DNA of 64,000 nt, from positions 2,171,001 to 2,235,000 of the forward strand of contig NZ_JPOL01000002.1 of NCBI RefSeq assembly GCF_000733945.1, written 5' to 3'. This DNA is from Flavimarina sp. Hel_I_48. GTDB lineage: Bacteria > Bacteroidota > Bacteroidia > Flavobacteriales > Flavobacteriaceae. The notes beneath the pieces are model-generated. The model was given only the letters and a program-made list of their open reading frames with translations, did no database searches and was not told the DNA's origin. Shown piece after piece: positions 16,529 to 25,000 of the stretch; the first letter of the stretch is position 1; every line of letters begins with the position of its first letter. Made by a program: the position numbers and the translations under genes.

Positions 16529-16768
16529 ATGAAAAAATTAATGTACAGTGCTTTTGCACTTATGCTCGTTGTATCTGTTTCTGCTTGTCGTGAAACTCAA
16601 GCTGACAAAACTGAAGACGCTATGGAAGATATGGGTGATGATATCCAGGATGCAGCTGATGATACCGGCGATGCTATCGAAGATGCAGCTGAAGATACTG
16701 GTGATGCTATGGAAGACGGAGCTCAAGAAGTAGAAGACGAAGTTGAAGGAAACGATGACAATATGTAA
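16529..16768 (+). CDS. Small acidic lipoprotein with 11-residue repeats (CRET type, copy 2)
   Basis: 79 residues. Signal peptide ends in VSAC (lipidated Cys20), followed by RETQADK. The mature part is almost only Asp, Glu, Ala, Gly and Met and contains imperfect 11-residue units such as DDTGDAIEDAA and EDTGDAMEDGA. Such hendecads form long amphipathic or polyanionic helices, as in LEA-like proteins. It is related to the 66-residue lipoprotein at 13120 by its CRET segment. No known domain. It could be an envelope spacer, osmotic-stress or cation-binding protein. It is followed by a strong terminator shared with fabD. Confidence 0.72.
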   Translation: MKKLMYSAFALMLVVSVSACRETQADKTEDAMEDMGDDIQDAADDTGDAIEDAAEDTGDAMEDGAQEVEDEVEGNDDNM

Positions 16769-16790
16769 TATTGTTTGATTATAAAATGAA

Positions 16791-16827
16791 ACTGCCTGAA
16801 AACATTATGTTTTCAGGCAGTTTTTTT
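16791..16827. terminator. Bidirectional intrinsic terminator
   Basis: Perfect 13-bp stem (ACTGCCTGAAAAC and complement), loop ATTAT, then seven T. It lies between the converging CRET lipoprotein gene and fabD. Confidence 0.9.
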
Positions 16828-16845
16828 ATGTGGTTAGTTGAAAAT

Positions 16846-17727
16846 CTAGTCTAAACTGGCACTTTTTGTTTCGACATTTCGGTCTATTTTTTTCACGAGA
16901 CCCTGAAGTACTTTCCCTGGGCCAACTTCAATAAACTCTGAAGCTCCATTTTCTATCATTTTCTGAACGCTCTGTGTCCATTTTACGGGAGAAGTAAGTT
17001 GGAAGAGCAGGTTTTCTTTTATTTCTTCCGGTTTTTTAACCGCAAACGTACTTACGTTTTGATAAATGGGACATTTTGGTTTGTCAAAAGTCGTGTTCTC
17101 TATGGCCGCGGCAAGCTCTTCGCGTGCAGGTTCCATTAAGGGAGAATGAAACGCGCCGCCCACAGGCAATAGCAAAGCACGTTTTGCACCACGCTCTTTA
17201 AGGCGCTCACAAGCTTCTTCGACTGCTTTATTTTCTCCAGATATTATTAACTGACCCGGACAGTTATAGTTAGCGGCAACGACCACGCCGTCAACGTCAG
17301 CACAAACAGCTTCCACCGTTTCATCATCCAGTCCTAAGACTGCGGCCATGGTAGAGGGTGTATTTTCACAAGCCTTTTGCATCGCCTGAGCTCTGTGCGC
17401 GACTAATTTCAGTCCGGCTTCATAGCTCAAACATCCATTGGCCACGAGAGCAGAAAATTCACCTAAAGAATGACCTGCAACCATATCTGGGCGCGCATTA
17501 TTCAAACTTTTAAAAAGTGCCACAGAATGAATAAAAATAGCGGGCTGGGTAACTTTGGTTTCCTTTAGTTCATCAGCGCTGCCTTCAAACATTATTTTTG
17601 TAATATCAAAACCCAAAATATCATTGGCTTTTTCAAATAGTTTTTTCGCTTCTGCTGAGGATTCATACACCTCTTTGCCCATCCCTGTAAATTGCGCTCC
17701 CTGACCGGGAAATATATATGCTTTCAT
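16846..17727 (-). CDS. fabD: Malonyl-CoA:ACP transacylase
   Basis: 293-residue acyltransferase that loads malonyl groups on acyl carrier protein for fatty acid synthesis in the cytoplasm. FPGQGAQFTGMG opens the protein, Ser87 in GHSLGE is the acylated nucleophile, and the His of AFHSPLM completes the dyad. QLTSPVKW and GPGKVLQGL near the end are also typical. The gene stands alone, away from other fab genes. A TATTTTTG box on the minus strand (17751-17758) lies 23 bases before the ATG. Confidence 0.95.
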   Translation of the reverse strand: MKAYIFPGQGAQFTGMGKEVYESSAEAKKLFEKANDILGFDITKIMFEGSADELKETKVTQPAIFIHSVALFKSLNNARPDMVAGHSLGEFSALVANGCLSYEAGLKLVAHRAQAMQKACENTPSTMAAVLGLDDETVEAVCADVDGVVVAANYNCPGQLIISGENKAVEEACERLKERGAKRALLLPVGGAFHSPLMEPAREELAAAIENTTFDKPKCPIYQNVSTFAVKKPEEIKENLLFQLTSPVKWTQSVQKMIENGASEFIEVGPGKVLQGLVKKIDRNVETKSASLD

Positions 17728-17750
17728 GTTGGTTAATTTTAATTGTTTAG

Positions 17751-17790
17751 CAAAAATAGTTATTTGGAAGGGAAATGGCTTTTAAAGCCA
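17751..17790 (-). promoter_or_regulatory. fabD promoter region with 15-bp palindrome
   Basis: Minus-strand -7 box TATTTTTG at 17758-17751. Upstream at 17776-17790 is TGGCTTTTAAAGCCA, a palindrome with central T, located where the -33 region would be. This is a possible operator. Confidence 0.4.
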
Positions 17791-17934
17791 GGGTTCTCTC
17801 TCATATGTGAAAAATTCTATTCGGAAAATGGCTAAAAATGATCAAATAATGGCTGTTTTAAGGCGAAAATTGCCTTATTTTCTTCAGAAATAGTAGTTTT
17901 TAAAACATAAAAGTTGGCAAAAAAACATAAACAA

Positions 17935-17966
17935 AAACCTCATAAGTTTGAAAGCCTATGAGGTTT
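17935..17966 (-). terminator. Terminator of the sucAB operon
   Basis: Nine-bp stem (AAACCTCAT/ATGAGGTTT) with a 14-base loop, followed on the minus strand by TTGTTTATG and a T-run. It begins 38 bases past the sucB stop. Confidence 0.7.
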
Positions 17967-18003
17967 GAATATGTATAGAATCTAGTTCCTTAATTAGGGG
18001 AAA

Positions 18004-19329
18004 CTACATTTCGAGAGCTCTAAGTACGTCGTTGTCCATAAGAAGTTCTTCAGGATTCTCAAGTGCTTCTTTAATGGCCACTAAAAAGCCAACGGATTCT
18101 TTTCCGTCAATAATACGGTGATCATAAGAAACCGCAACATACATTACGGGAGCTACAACAATACCACCATCACGAACAATAGGGCGATCTACGATATTAT
18201 GCATACCCAGGATTGCGCTTTGCGGAGGATTTATAATGGGTGTTGAAAGCATGCTGCCAAATACGCCACCATTAGTAATGGTGAATGTACCACCGGTCAT
18301 TTCATCAACGGTAATCTCACCATCACGCGCACGTAACGCAAGTCGTTTAACTTCCTGCTCTATACCACGGAAACCAAGATTTTCAGCATTACGAATCACC
18401 GGAACCATCAGGCCTTTAGGCCCAGATACGGCAATTGAAATATCCTTATAATCGTATGTGATCATTTCTTTGCCATCTATCATTGAATTAACGGCAGGAT
18501 ATTGATCAAGCGCGCGGACCACGGCTTTTGTAAAGAAGGACATAAAACCAAGGCTTACGCCATATTTCTCTTTAAAATCTTCTTTATACTTGCTTCTCAA
18601 ATCGTAAATGGCCTGCATATCTACCTCATTAAACGTGGTAAGCATAGCGGTCTCGTTTTTAACCGAAACCAAACGCTCTGCAACTTTGCGACGCAACATG
18701 GATAATTTTGATCTGCTCTCGCTACGGGTTCCCGTACCTGCAGTTCCCATAGAAGGTTTTGCCTGTATGGCATCTTCTTTTGTAATACGACCGTCACGGC
18801 CACTGCCTTTTACATCTTTGCTGTCAATCCCTTTTTCATCAAGGGTCTTTTTGGCCGCGGGAGATGGAGTTCCCGTTGCGTAGTTTTTAGTGTCCTGCTT
18901 TTGATCTGGCGTGGAAGATTTTGAGGGCTGTTCGGTTTTTGCCTCAGCCTTTTTATTGGTGTTTTCCTTCTCGTAATCTTTTTGCTTTAATTCTTTTTCA
19001 GCATCACCACCGCTACCTTCATCACCAGACGATTTTTTTGTGTCCTCTTTTTCTTTAGACTCCTTTTTGTCTGAGCCTCCACCTGGTTTTTCGGCTTCTG
19101 TATCAATCAGGCAAACAACTTCCCCTACGGCTACAGCATCGCCTTCTTCCGCTTTAAGCGTAATAATCCCACTCGCTTCCGCAGGAAGTTCAAGAGTTGC
19201 CTTATCACTATCAACCTCTGCAATGGGTTGGTCTTTTTCTACATAATCGCCATCTTCAACAAGCCATTGTGCGATTTCAACTTCTGTGATTGATTCTCCC
19301 GGAGAGGGGACTTTCATTTCTAAAGCCAT
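18004..19329 (-). CDS. sucB: 2-oxoglutarate dehydrogenase E2, dihydrolipoyl succinyltransferase
   Basis: 441 residues. Lipoyl domain at ~1-78 with the lipoylated Lys43 in DSDKATLELP; a long low-complexity Lys/Glu/Ser/Asp linker; the E3-binding domain at ~150-190 (AKKTLDEKGIDSKDVKGSGRDGRI); and the catalytic acyltransferase core at ~205-441, with SYDHRIIDGKESVGFL holding the active-site His and Asp. It moves succinyl groups from E1 to CoA in the TCA cycle. It lies 85 bases after sucA on the same strand. The E3 gene (lpd) is not in the window. Confidence 0.95.
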   Translation of the reverse strand: MALEMKVPSPGESITEVEIAQWLVEDGDYVEKDQPIAEVDSDKATLELPAEASGIITLKAEEGDAVAVGEVVCLIDTEAEKPGGGSDKKESKEKEDTKKSSGDEGSGGDAEKELKQKDYEKENTNKKAEAKTEQPSKSSTPDQKQDTKNYATGTPSPAAKKTLDEKGIDSKDVKGSGRDGRITKEDAIQAKPSMGTAGTGTRSESRSKLSMLRRKVAERLVSVKNETAMLTTFNEVDMQAIYDLRSKYKEDFKEKYGVSLGFMSFFTKAVVRALDQYPAVNSMIDGKEMITYDYKDISIAVSGPKGLMVPVIRNAENLGFRGIEQEVKRLALRARDGEITVDEMTGGTFTITNGGVFGSMLSTPIINPPQSAILGMHNIVDRPIVRDGGIVVAPVMYVAVSYDHRIIDGKESVGFLVAIKEALENPEELLMDNDVLRALEM

Positions 19330-19414
19330 AATAATTAGGTGTTATTTTTAGTTGTGCAAATGCTATAAAAGAATTTGCTTTATTGTTTTCTTTATTTTTA
19401 AAGATCTATTCTGA

Positions 19415-22195
19415 TCAATCCTGTTCTTTATTAGATGAAAATACATCTTCAAGAACGCGCTGATGTCTTCTTTTATATCGTGCTGAACTACCTGCAGCCG
19501 GAGCACCGTAAAATTTACGGCTACAAACCCTAAATTTTTGAGCTTCTGGCAAATGCATCAACATATGCCCGTATGCTCCCATATTGCGCGGTTCTTCCTG
19601 TGCCCAAACAATATCTTCTGCGTTGCTGTATTTCTTGATCGCAGCCCGAATCTCTTTTTTAGGTACGGGAAACAATTGTTCCACACGAACCAACGCCACG
19701 TCATCACGATCTAACTCTTCGCGTTTATCAAGCAGGTCATAATAAAATTTACCCGTTACAAACACCAGTGTTTTTACATTTTCAATAGTAACATTGTCAT
19801 CATCAATAGTCATCTGGAAGCTTCCTTCAGCGAGTTCTTCTTTGGTTGAATTTACTTTTGAGTGTCGTAGCAGGCTCTTCGGCGTGAATACGATTAAAGG
19901 CTTCCTATAATTGGTTTTCATCTGGCGACGAAGCAAGTGATAAAAGTTGGCCGGCGTCGTACAATCTGCAACATACATATTATCCACTGCGCACATTTGC
20001 AGGTAACGTTCCATACGAGCAGATGAATGCTCCGCTCCCTGACCTTCGTAGCCATGAGGTAACAATAATACCAGTCCATTCTGCAATTTCCATTTATCTT
20101 CTGCTGCGGAAATGTATTGATCAATCATGATCTGCGCGCCGTTGCTAAAATCACCGAACTGCGCTTCCCAGATAGGCAACGTATTGGGGCTGGCCATTGC
20201 ATAGCCATAATCAAAACCTACCACTCCATATTCTGAAAGCAAAGAGTTGAAAATATAGAAATGCCCCTGATCACCGTCAAGATTGTTTAGAAGTACAATT
20301 TCTTCTTCACTTTCTTCCACTTTGGTAACGGCATGGCGGTGGGAGAACGTACCACGTTCACAATCCTGACCGGTCATACGTACATCAAAACCTTCTTTGA
20401 GCAACGTTCCATAAGCAAGTAATTCTGCAAGGCCCCAGTCTATTTTGTTATCTTCAAAATACATCGTTTTGCGCGCGTCAATCAGTTTTGAAATCTTGCG
20501 CATAAATTTCTTGTCCTCGGGAAGCTTAGTAATAACTTCAGCTATTTCAGAAAGCGATTCCTCGTCAAAAGTTGTATCTACCGGCGTCATCATCTGTTCT
20601 TCTGTGGCAGGTTCAAAACCATCCCACTCATCCTGCATGATCGCCGTGATGTGCGTAGTATCTTCTTCTTTGGACTTTTCTAATTTTTCTTCTAAAGCCT
20701 CTTTATATTCCTCTTCAAGTTTGCTTACATAGTTTTCATCAATGATACCCTGCTCAATCAATTTTTTGGCATAAATATCACGGGGATTATCATGTTTAGC
20801 AATGGCCTTGTACAATTTAGGCTGCGTAAACCTGGGTTCATCCCCTTCGTTATGGCCATATTTACGATAACCCAGAAGATCAATAAAAACGTCCCTACCA
20901 AACTCCATTCGGAAATCAAGCGCGAACATGGCAGCATGAATAACGGCTTCCGCATCGTCTGCATTTACGTGCAATACCGGCGATAAGGTGGTTTTTGCAA
21001 CATCTGTACAGTAGGTGGAAGAACGCGCGTCCAGGTAATTTGTGGTAAAACCTATCTGGTTATTGATGACAATATGAATGGTTCCTTTTGTGTTATAACC
21101 ATCCAGTTGCGCCATCTGTATAACTTCATAAACCACACCCTGAGCAGCGATCGCTGCATCGCCGTGTACAACAATAGGTAAAACATTGTTAGGCTTATCA
21201 AAATGATGCCTGTCTTGTTTTGCCCTTGCGATCCCTTCTACCACAGCGCCCACGGTTTCCAGGTGCGATGGGTTAGGGGCGATGTTGATGTTGATCTCGT
21301 GACCGTTTTTGCTTTTACGTTTAGAGGTCCATCCCAGGTGATATTTTACATCCCCGTCAAAAACTTCCTGATCATAATCCTTACCATCAAATTCGCTAAA
21401 AATATCCTTGGCATTTTTACCAAAAATATTGGTTAGTGTATTTAGTCGGCCACGATGCGCCATGCCCATAACAAACTCCTTTACACCACGGTCTGCAGCT
21501 TCCTCAATGATGGCATCTACAGCGGGAATGAAGCTCTCACCACCTTCCAGTGAAAAACGCTTTTGACCTACATACTTAGTATGCAGGAACGTCTCAAAAG
21601 AAAGGGCCTCATTTAATTTTTTGAGAATATTTTTCTTGGTTTCCGGAGAAAAATCAGGATGGTTGTCGTTTTTGTTCAACTTGTCCTGTATCCACTGAAT
21701 TTCCTCTGGCTTGCGGATGAACATATATTCCACACCTATCGCATCGCAATAGATCCTTTCTAAATGTTCAATAATATCGCTTAGCGTAGCATTGCCGATA
21801 CCCAGTATCTGTCCTGCTGAAAAAGTAGTGTTCAGATCGCTTTTCTGGAGACCAAAATTCTCGATATCTAGCGTAGGATTATACTGGCGCCTTTCGCGTA
21901 CGGGATTTGTTTTTGTAAACAGGTGACCGCGCGTACGGTAACCATCAATAAGGCGTACTACCTGAAATTCTTTTTCCAGGTTTTGAGGTATTTCCAAACT
22001 TGTTGCGGATGCGACCTGTTGAGGCGCGGCAACGGTTTGAACTTCTGCTTCTGCAGATTCCTGAGAACCAAAGTCAAACCCTTGAAAAAAAGCTCTCCAA
22101 CTTGGCTCTACACTATCGGGATGTCTTAAGTATTGATCGTATAATTCAGCAAAATAGGCAGGCTGAGCTGCGTTAAGAAACGAAAATCTATCCAT
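19415..22195 (-). CDS. sucA: 2-oxoglutarate dehydrogenase E1 component
   Basis: 926-residue thiamine-diphosphate enzyme that decarboxylates 2-oxoglutarate and succinylates the E2 lipoyl group. The N-terminal helix (FLNAAQPAYFAELYDQYLRHPDSV) is the E2-binding segment. The ThDP half has GMAHRGRLNTLTNIFGK, PSHLETVGAVVEG and GDAAIAAQGVVYE. The C-terminal transketolase-like half has FSHRHAV and LPHGYEGQGAEHSSAR. Length matches the family. The promoter region shared with the decayed gene at 22377 holds a minus-strand TATTTTTG box. Confidence 0.95.
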   Translation of the reverse strand: MDRFSFLNAAQPAYFAELYDQYLRHPDSVEPSWRAFFQGFDFGSQESAEAEVQTVAAPQQVASATSLEIPQNLEKEFQVVRLIDGYRTRGHLFTKTNPVRERRQYNPTLDIENFGLQKSDLNTTFSAGQILGIGNATLSDIIEHLERIYCDAIGVEYMFIRKPEEIQWIQDKLNKNDNHPDFSPETKKNILKKLNEALSFETFLHTKYVGQKRFSLEGGESFIPAVDAIIEEAADRGVKEFVMGMAHRGRLNTLTNIFGKNAKDIFSEFDGKDYDQEVFDGDVKYHLGWTSKRKSKNGHEININIAPNPSHLETVGAVVEGIARAKQDRHHFDKPNNVLPIVVHGDAAIAAQGVVYEVIQMAQLDGYNTKGTIHIVINNQIGFTTNYLDARSSTYCTDVAKTTLSPVLHVNADDAEAVIHAAMFALDFRMEFGRDVFIDLLGYRKYGHNEGDEPRFTQPKLYKAIAKHDNPRDIYAKKLIEQGIIDENYVSKLEEEYKEALEEKLEKSKEEDTTHITAIMQDEWDGFEPATEEQMMTPVDTTFDEESLSEIAEVITKLPEDKKFMRKISKLIDARKTMYFEDNKIDWGLAELLAYGTLLKEGFDVRMTGQDCERGTFSHRHAVTKVEESEEEIVLLNNLDGDQGHFYIFNSLLSEYGVVGFDYGYAMASPNTLPIWEAQFGDFSNGAQIMIDQYISAAEDKWKLQNGLVLLLPHGYEGQGAEHSSARMERYLQMCAVDNMYVADCTTPANFYHLLRRQMKTNYRKPLIVFTPKSLLRHSKVNSTKEELAEGSFQMTIDDDNVTIENVKTLVFVTGKFYYDLLDKREELDRDDVALVRVEQLFPVPKKEIRAAIKKYSNAEDIVWAQEEPRNMGAYGHMLMHLPEAQKFRVCSRKFYGAPAAGSSARYKRRHQRVLEDVFSSNKEQD

Positions 22196-22376
22196 TATAT
22201 GGTGTTGAAACTGTCAATTTTTTGGGCAAATATGTTTCAAAAATACAATTTTTACAGGGTTACGCCTTTGGTAATAGCTTTTTTTATGGTTTTGGTTAAC
22301 TTATATTTAACGATATGCGGTATCTTGTATCATCGTGCATAATGGATTGATTTAACGGTTATAAGAGCGCATAAAT

Positions 22377-22900
22377 ATGGGTAAAAATAAACCTCAAATT
22401 AAAATAGTGTTATATCCTTGTGCGTATTTTTCTGCTCAGGCAGTATGTATGCGCAACAGAGCCAGTCTGCTTTTTGGGATAGGGTTTCTTACGGGGGTAG
22501 CCTCGGGATTAATTTTGGTAGCGGTTATTTTTCCGGGAATGTTGCGCCAAGTGCCATTTATGAGTTCAATCCTTATTTCTCAGCAGGTCCCGGACTGAGT
22601 TTCGGCTATGTAAAAAATGATTTTTACAGGTCTTCCCTTGCGGGTGCCAGTCTTATTGCGCTAGTGAATCCTTATAGATACATACAATTTTCGGCGGAAC
22701 TTGAAGAGGTTTATGCCAGTCAGAAATATGAAAATTCTAATGTTGCCCAGACCAGGGAATTCTGGAATACCGCACTCTTTTTAGGCTAAGGCTACCGTAA
22801 CGGACCGATGACTTTTGGGGTGCGCTATAACGTACTGTATGAAGAATCAGACCGAATTTATACAGATGCTTTCCAGCCTTTTGTCAGTATTTATTTTTGA
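22377..22900 (+). pseudogene. Decayed outer-membrane beta-barrel gene beside sucA
   Basis: Remnant of a ~165-residue protein often seen beside sucA in flavobacteria and often called 'alpha-ketoglutarate decarboxylase', though it looks like a small outer-membrane barrel. The signal peptide starts at 22377 (MGKNKPQIKIVLYP) but continues only in the -1 frame (CVFFCSGSMYAQQSQS), so a frameshift lies near 22416. The body (SAFWDRVSYGGSLGINFG, FNPYFSAGPGLSFGYV) is intact up to an in-frame TAA at 22787. Beyond it the same frame still encodes the expected end, GYRNGPMTFGVRYNVLYEE...FVSIYF, to TGA at 22900. Two lesions make a functional product unlikely. The last 17 bases overlap the opposite-strand gene. 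Confidence 0.75.
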
Positions 22901-23231
22901 GGATAACTTTGTTGAATTCGCGTTTGACAATAAGCAGGCATACGGCTTGAGCGAGTTCATCAACGTTTTGTACAGGCATTTTTTTTATCTCTATTTCATC
23001 TACATCAATAATATAGAGCAAGCTCAGATAGCGCTCAAAATCTGAAACTATAAGTGCGTAAACCGCTGCTACAAGATTGCGGGCGGATTTTGCAGGTTCA
23101 TTTTCCGCCATAAAATTTTCCGATAGGCCAGCCCTTAAAAAATCTTTATCAATTTGCCTGAGCAATGCCTCAAACAATCCATCTCCTTTAGCATTTATGA
23201 ATTGCGCTTCGATTTCAGGAGTGGACGACAT
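22884..23231 (-). CDS. Conserved hypothetical protein, small helical
   Basis: 115 residues, mostly helical by composition, no signal peptide or membrane segment and no motif I recognise. It starts 9 bases downstream of the polyprenyl synthase stop on the same strand, so it is probably its operon partner. Its 3' end overlaps the tail of the decayed outer-membrane gene. Unknown function. Confidence 0.6.
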   Translation of the reverse strand: MSSTPEIEAQFINAKGDGLFEALLRQIDKDFLRAGLSENFMAENEPAKSARNLVAAVYALIVSDFERYLSLLYIIDVDEIEIKKMPVQNVDELAQAVCLLIVKREFNKVILKNKY

Positions 23232-23240
23232 ATAATGAAT

Positions 23241-24215
23241 TTATGCTTTTCGGTTCATCAGGCTTTTTCCAAAATCGCGTAAAACCTGCTTTTTTTCGTC
23301 AGAAACCTCGATTTTCTCCAGTTTTTCAAAGGCACGTTGCGTGTATTTCTGAATTTCAATCTGTGTGGCCTGGGCTGCGCCCGAATCGAGAAAGAGCTGT
23401 TTTACGGTTTCGATTTTCTGGGTGGGGTCAGTAGGTTCTATAGAAAATAAATGCCGCAATTGCTGTGATAAACCAGTTTCTAATTGTGCGCTTGCCGTAA
23501 GGTACAGAAAGGTTTTTTTGTTTTCAATGATATCACCACCCACTTGTTTCCCGAAGGTCTCGGGGTCTCCAAAAGCATCCAGATAATCGTCCTGTAGCTG
23601 AAAAGCAATACCCAGATCCCGACCAAAATCATAAATATTATCACAGCATCCTATGGGTGCGCCGGCCACTATACCTCCCATTTTGAGGGAAGCGCCCACA
23701 AGCACGGCTGTTTTATACTCGATCATTTTTAAATATTCGGGCAGTGTAACATCGTCGCGTGTTTCAAAATCAACATCATATTGCTGTCCTTCACAAACTC
23801 TAATGGCAGTTTGGGTAAACAGTTTTGCTAAATCCCTGAACGTTTCCCCCTCATAATTTTCAAAAAGTTGATACGCGTTAATAAGCATGGCATCGCCTGA
23901 AAGTATCCCGGTATTGATATCCCATTTTTCATGTACGGTTTCATTTCCCCGCCGTAATGGCGCATCATCCATAATGTCGTCGTGCACCAGTGAAAAGTTG
24001 TGAAATACCTCAACCGCAAGTGCTGCGTCAAGCGCTTTCTCGTACGTTGTGTCAAATAGTTCTGATGCAAGCAGGGTTAAAACCGGCCTAAGGCGCTTGC
24101 CGCCTATTTGTAGGATATAAAGAATAGGTTCGTAAAGATTTGCCGGTTCCCGGCTCGTGATACGCTTGTTGAGATAAGAAGTGAACAGGCCGGTAAACTC
24201 TTCAATAGAACGCAT
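23241..24215 (-). CDS. Polyprenyl (geranylgeranyl/octaprenyl-type) diphosphate synthase
   Basis: 324-residue all-helical trans-prenyltransferase. The first Asp-rich motif is in FSLVHDDIMDDAPLRRG and the second in FQLQDDYLDAFGD; both bind Mg-diphosphate. GGKRLRP near residue 45 binds isopentenyl diphosphate. It makes a linear prenyl diphosphate for quinones or carotenoids; chain length is not deducible with certainty. The Met at 24215 is preferred to one six codons upstream, because a TACTTTTG promoter box (24231-24238, minus strand) would overlap the longer form. Confidence 0.9.
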   Translation of the reverse strand: MRSIEEFTGLFTSYLNKRITSREPANLYEPILYILQIGGKRLRPVLTLLASELFDTTYEKALDAALAVEVFHNFSLVHDDIMDDAPLRRGNETVHEKWDINTGILSGDAMLINAYQLFENYEGETFRDLAKLFTQTAIRVCEGQQYDVDFETRDDVTLPEYLKMIEYKTAVLVGASLKMGGIVAGAPIGCCDNIYDFGRDLGIAFQLQDDYLDAFGDPETFGKQVGGDIIENKKTFLYLTASAQLETGLSQQLRHLFSIEPTDPTQKIETVKQLFLDSGAAQATQIEIQKYTQRAFEKLEKIEVSDEKKQVLRDFGKSLMNRKA

Positions 24216-24342
24216 GAAATACTTTTTGGGCAAAAGTAGGAGAATAATGGCAATTAGCGATCAAAAAGGTTCTGGACTCCTAATAATTATGAGTGTCTGC
24301 CCATCTCATTTTTATGCTTTATCAAAAATCTATAAAATACTT

Positions 24343-24384
24343 AGGAAACTTATATAGTTTTTTTAGTTTCCTTTAGTATATTTG
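24343..24384 (+). promoter_or_regulatory. Promoter and inverted repeat upstream of the efflux operon regulator
   Basis: AGGAAACT at 24343-24350 and AGTTTCCT at 24365-24372 are exact reverse complements 14 bases apart. The -7 box TATATTTG (24377-24384) follows directly and lies 7 bases before the ATG. A protein on the repeat would cover the core promoter, fitting autorepression by the TetR protein. Confidence 0.55.
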
Positions 24385-24391
24385 CAGCATT

Positions 24392-25000
24392 ATGAAAGAG
24401 GAGATTTTAGAGAGCGCCACAGATCTTTTTTTGAACTTAGGTTTTAAAAGTGTCACCATGGATGATATCGCCACAAAAATGGGAATATCAAAAAAGACGA
24501 TTTATGACCATTATAGTCACAAGACTGACTTGATACATGAGGTATGCGTGTTTCTTCTCAATCAGATTTTATATGGGGTCGATGCCATTGTAGAAACAAA
24601 TAAAAATCCCATTGAAGAACTTTATGCAATCAAAAAATTTGTATTGCAGCATTTAAAAGGGGATAAATCATCTGCGGTTCAGCAATTACAGAAATACTAT
24701 CCCAAGGTTTGTGAAAGTATGCGTTCCAGGCAATACAACTACATGCAGGAACGCGTTTATCAAAATCTGACAAGAGGCATTGAGCAGGGATTGTTTCGAA
24801 GAAACTTAAATATAGACTTTGTTGCCCGTATTTATTTTATTGGCATAACCGGTATAAAAGATTCAATGATCTTTCCCACTGATAAATACCCGGCGGCTAT
24901 GCTGCACGAACATTACCTTGAATACCATTTAAGGGGCATTACCACTGTAAAAGGCAGAGAAATACTCAATAAACTGATAAAACCCGATACCGAGCAATGA
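24392..25000 (+). CDS. TetR/AcrR-family regulator of the RND efflux operon
   Basis: 202 residues. The N-terminal 50 residues are a TetR helix-turn-helix (FKSVTMDDIATKMGISKKTIYDHYSHKTDLI); the rest is a divergent helical ligand/dimer domain. It is first in a four-gene unit, with its stop overlapping the TolC-like gene start by ATGA. It probably represses the operon from the inverted repeat in front of it and is released by an efflux substrate. Confidence 0.88.
   Translation: MKEEILESATDLFLNLGFKSVTMDDIATKMGISKKTIYDHYSHKTDLIHEVCVFLLNQILYGVDAIVETNKNPIEELYAIKKFVLQHLKGDKSSAVQQLQKYYPKVCESMRSRQYNYMQERVYQNLTRGIEQGLFRRNLNIDFVARIYFIGITGIKDSMIFPTDKYPAAMLHEHYLEYHLRGITTVKGREILNKLIKPDTEQ

Noticed and set aside
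22377..22598. A separate 73-residue protein starting at 22377
   Set aside because: Its first ~14 residues are the signal of the decayed barrel gene; the rest is the wrong frame of that gene.
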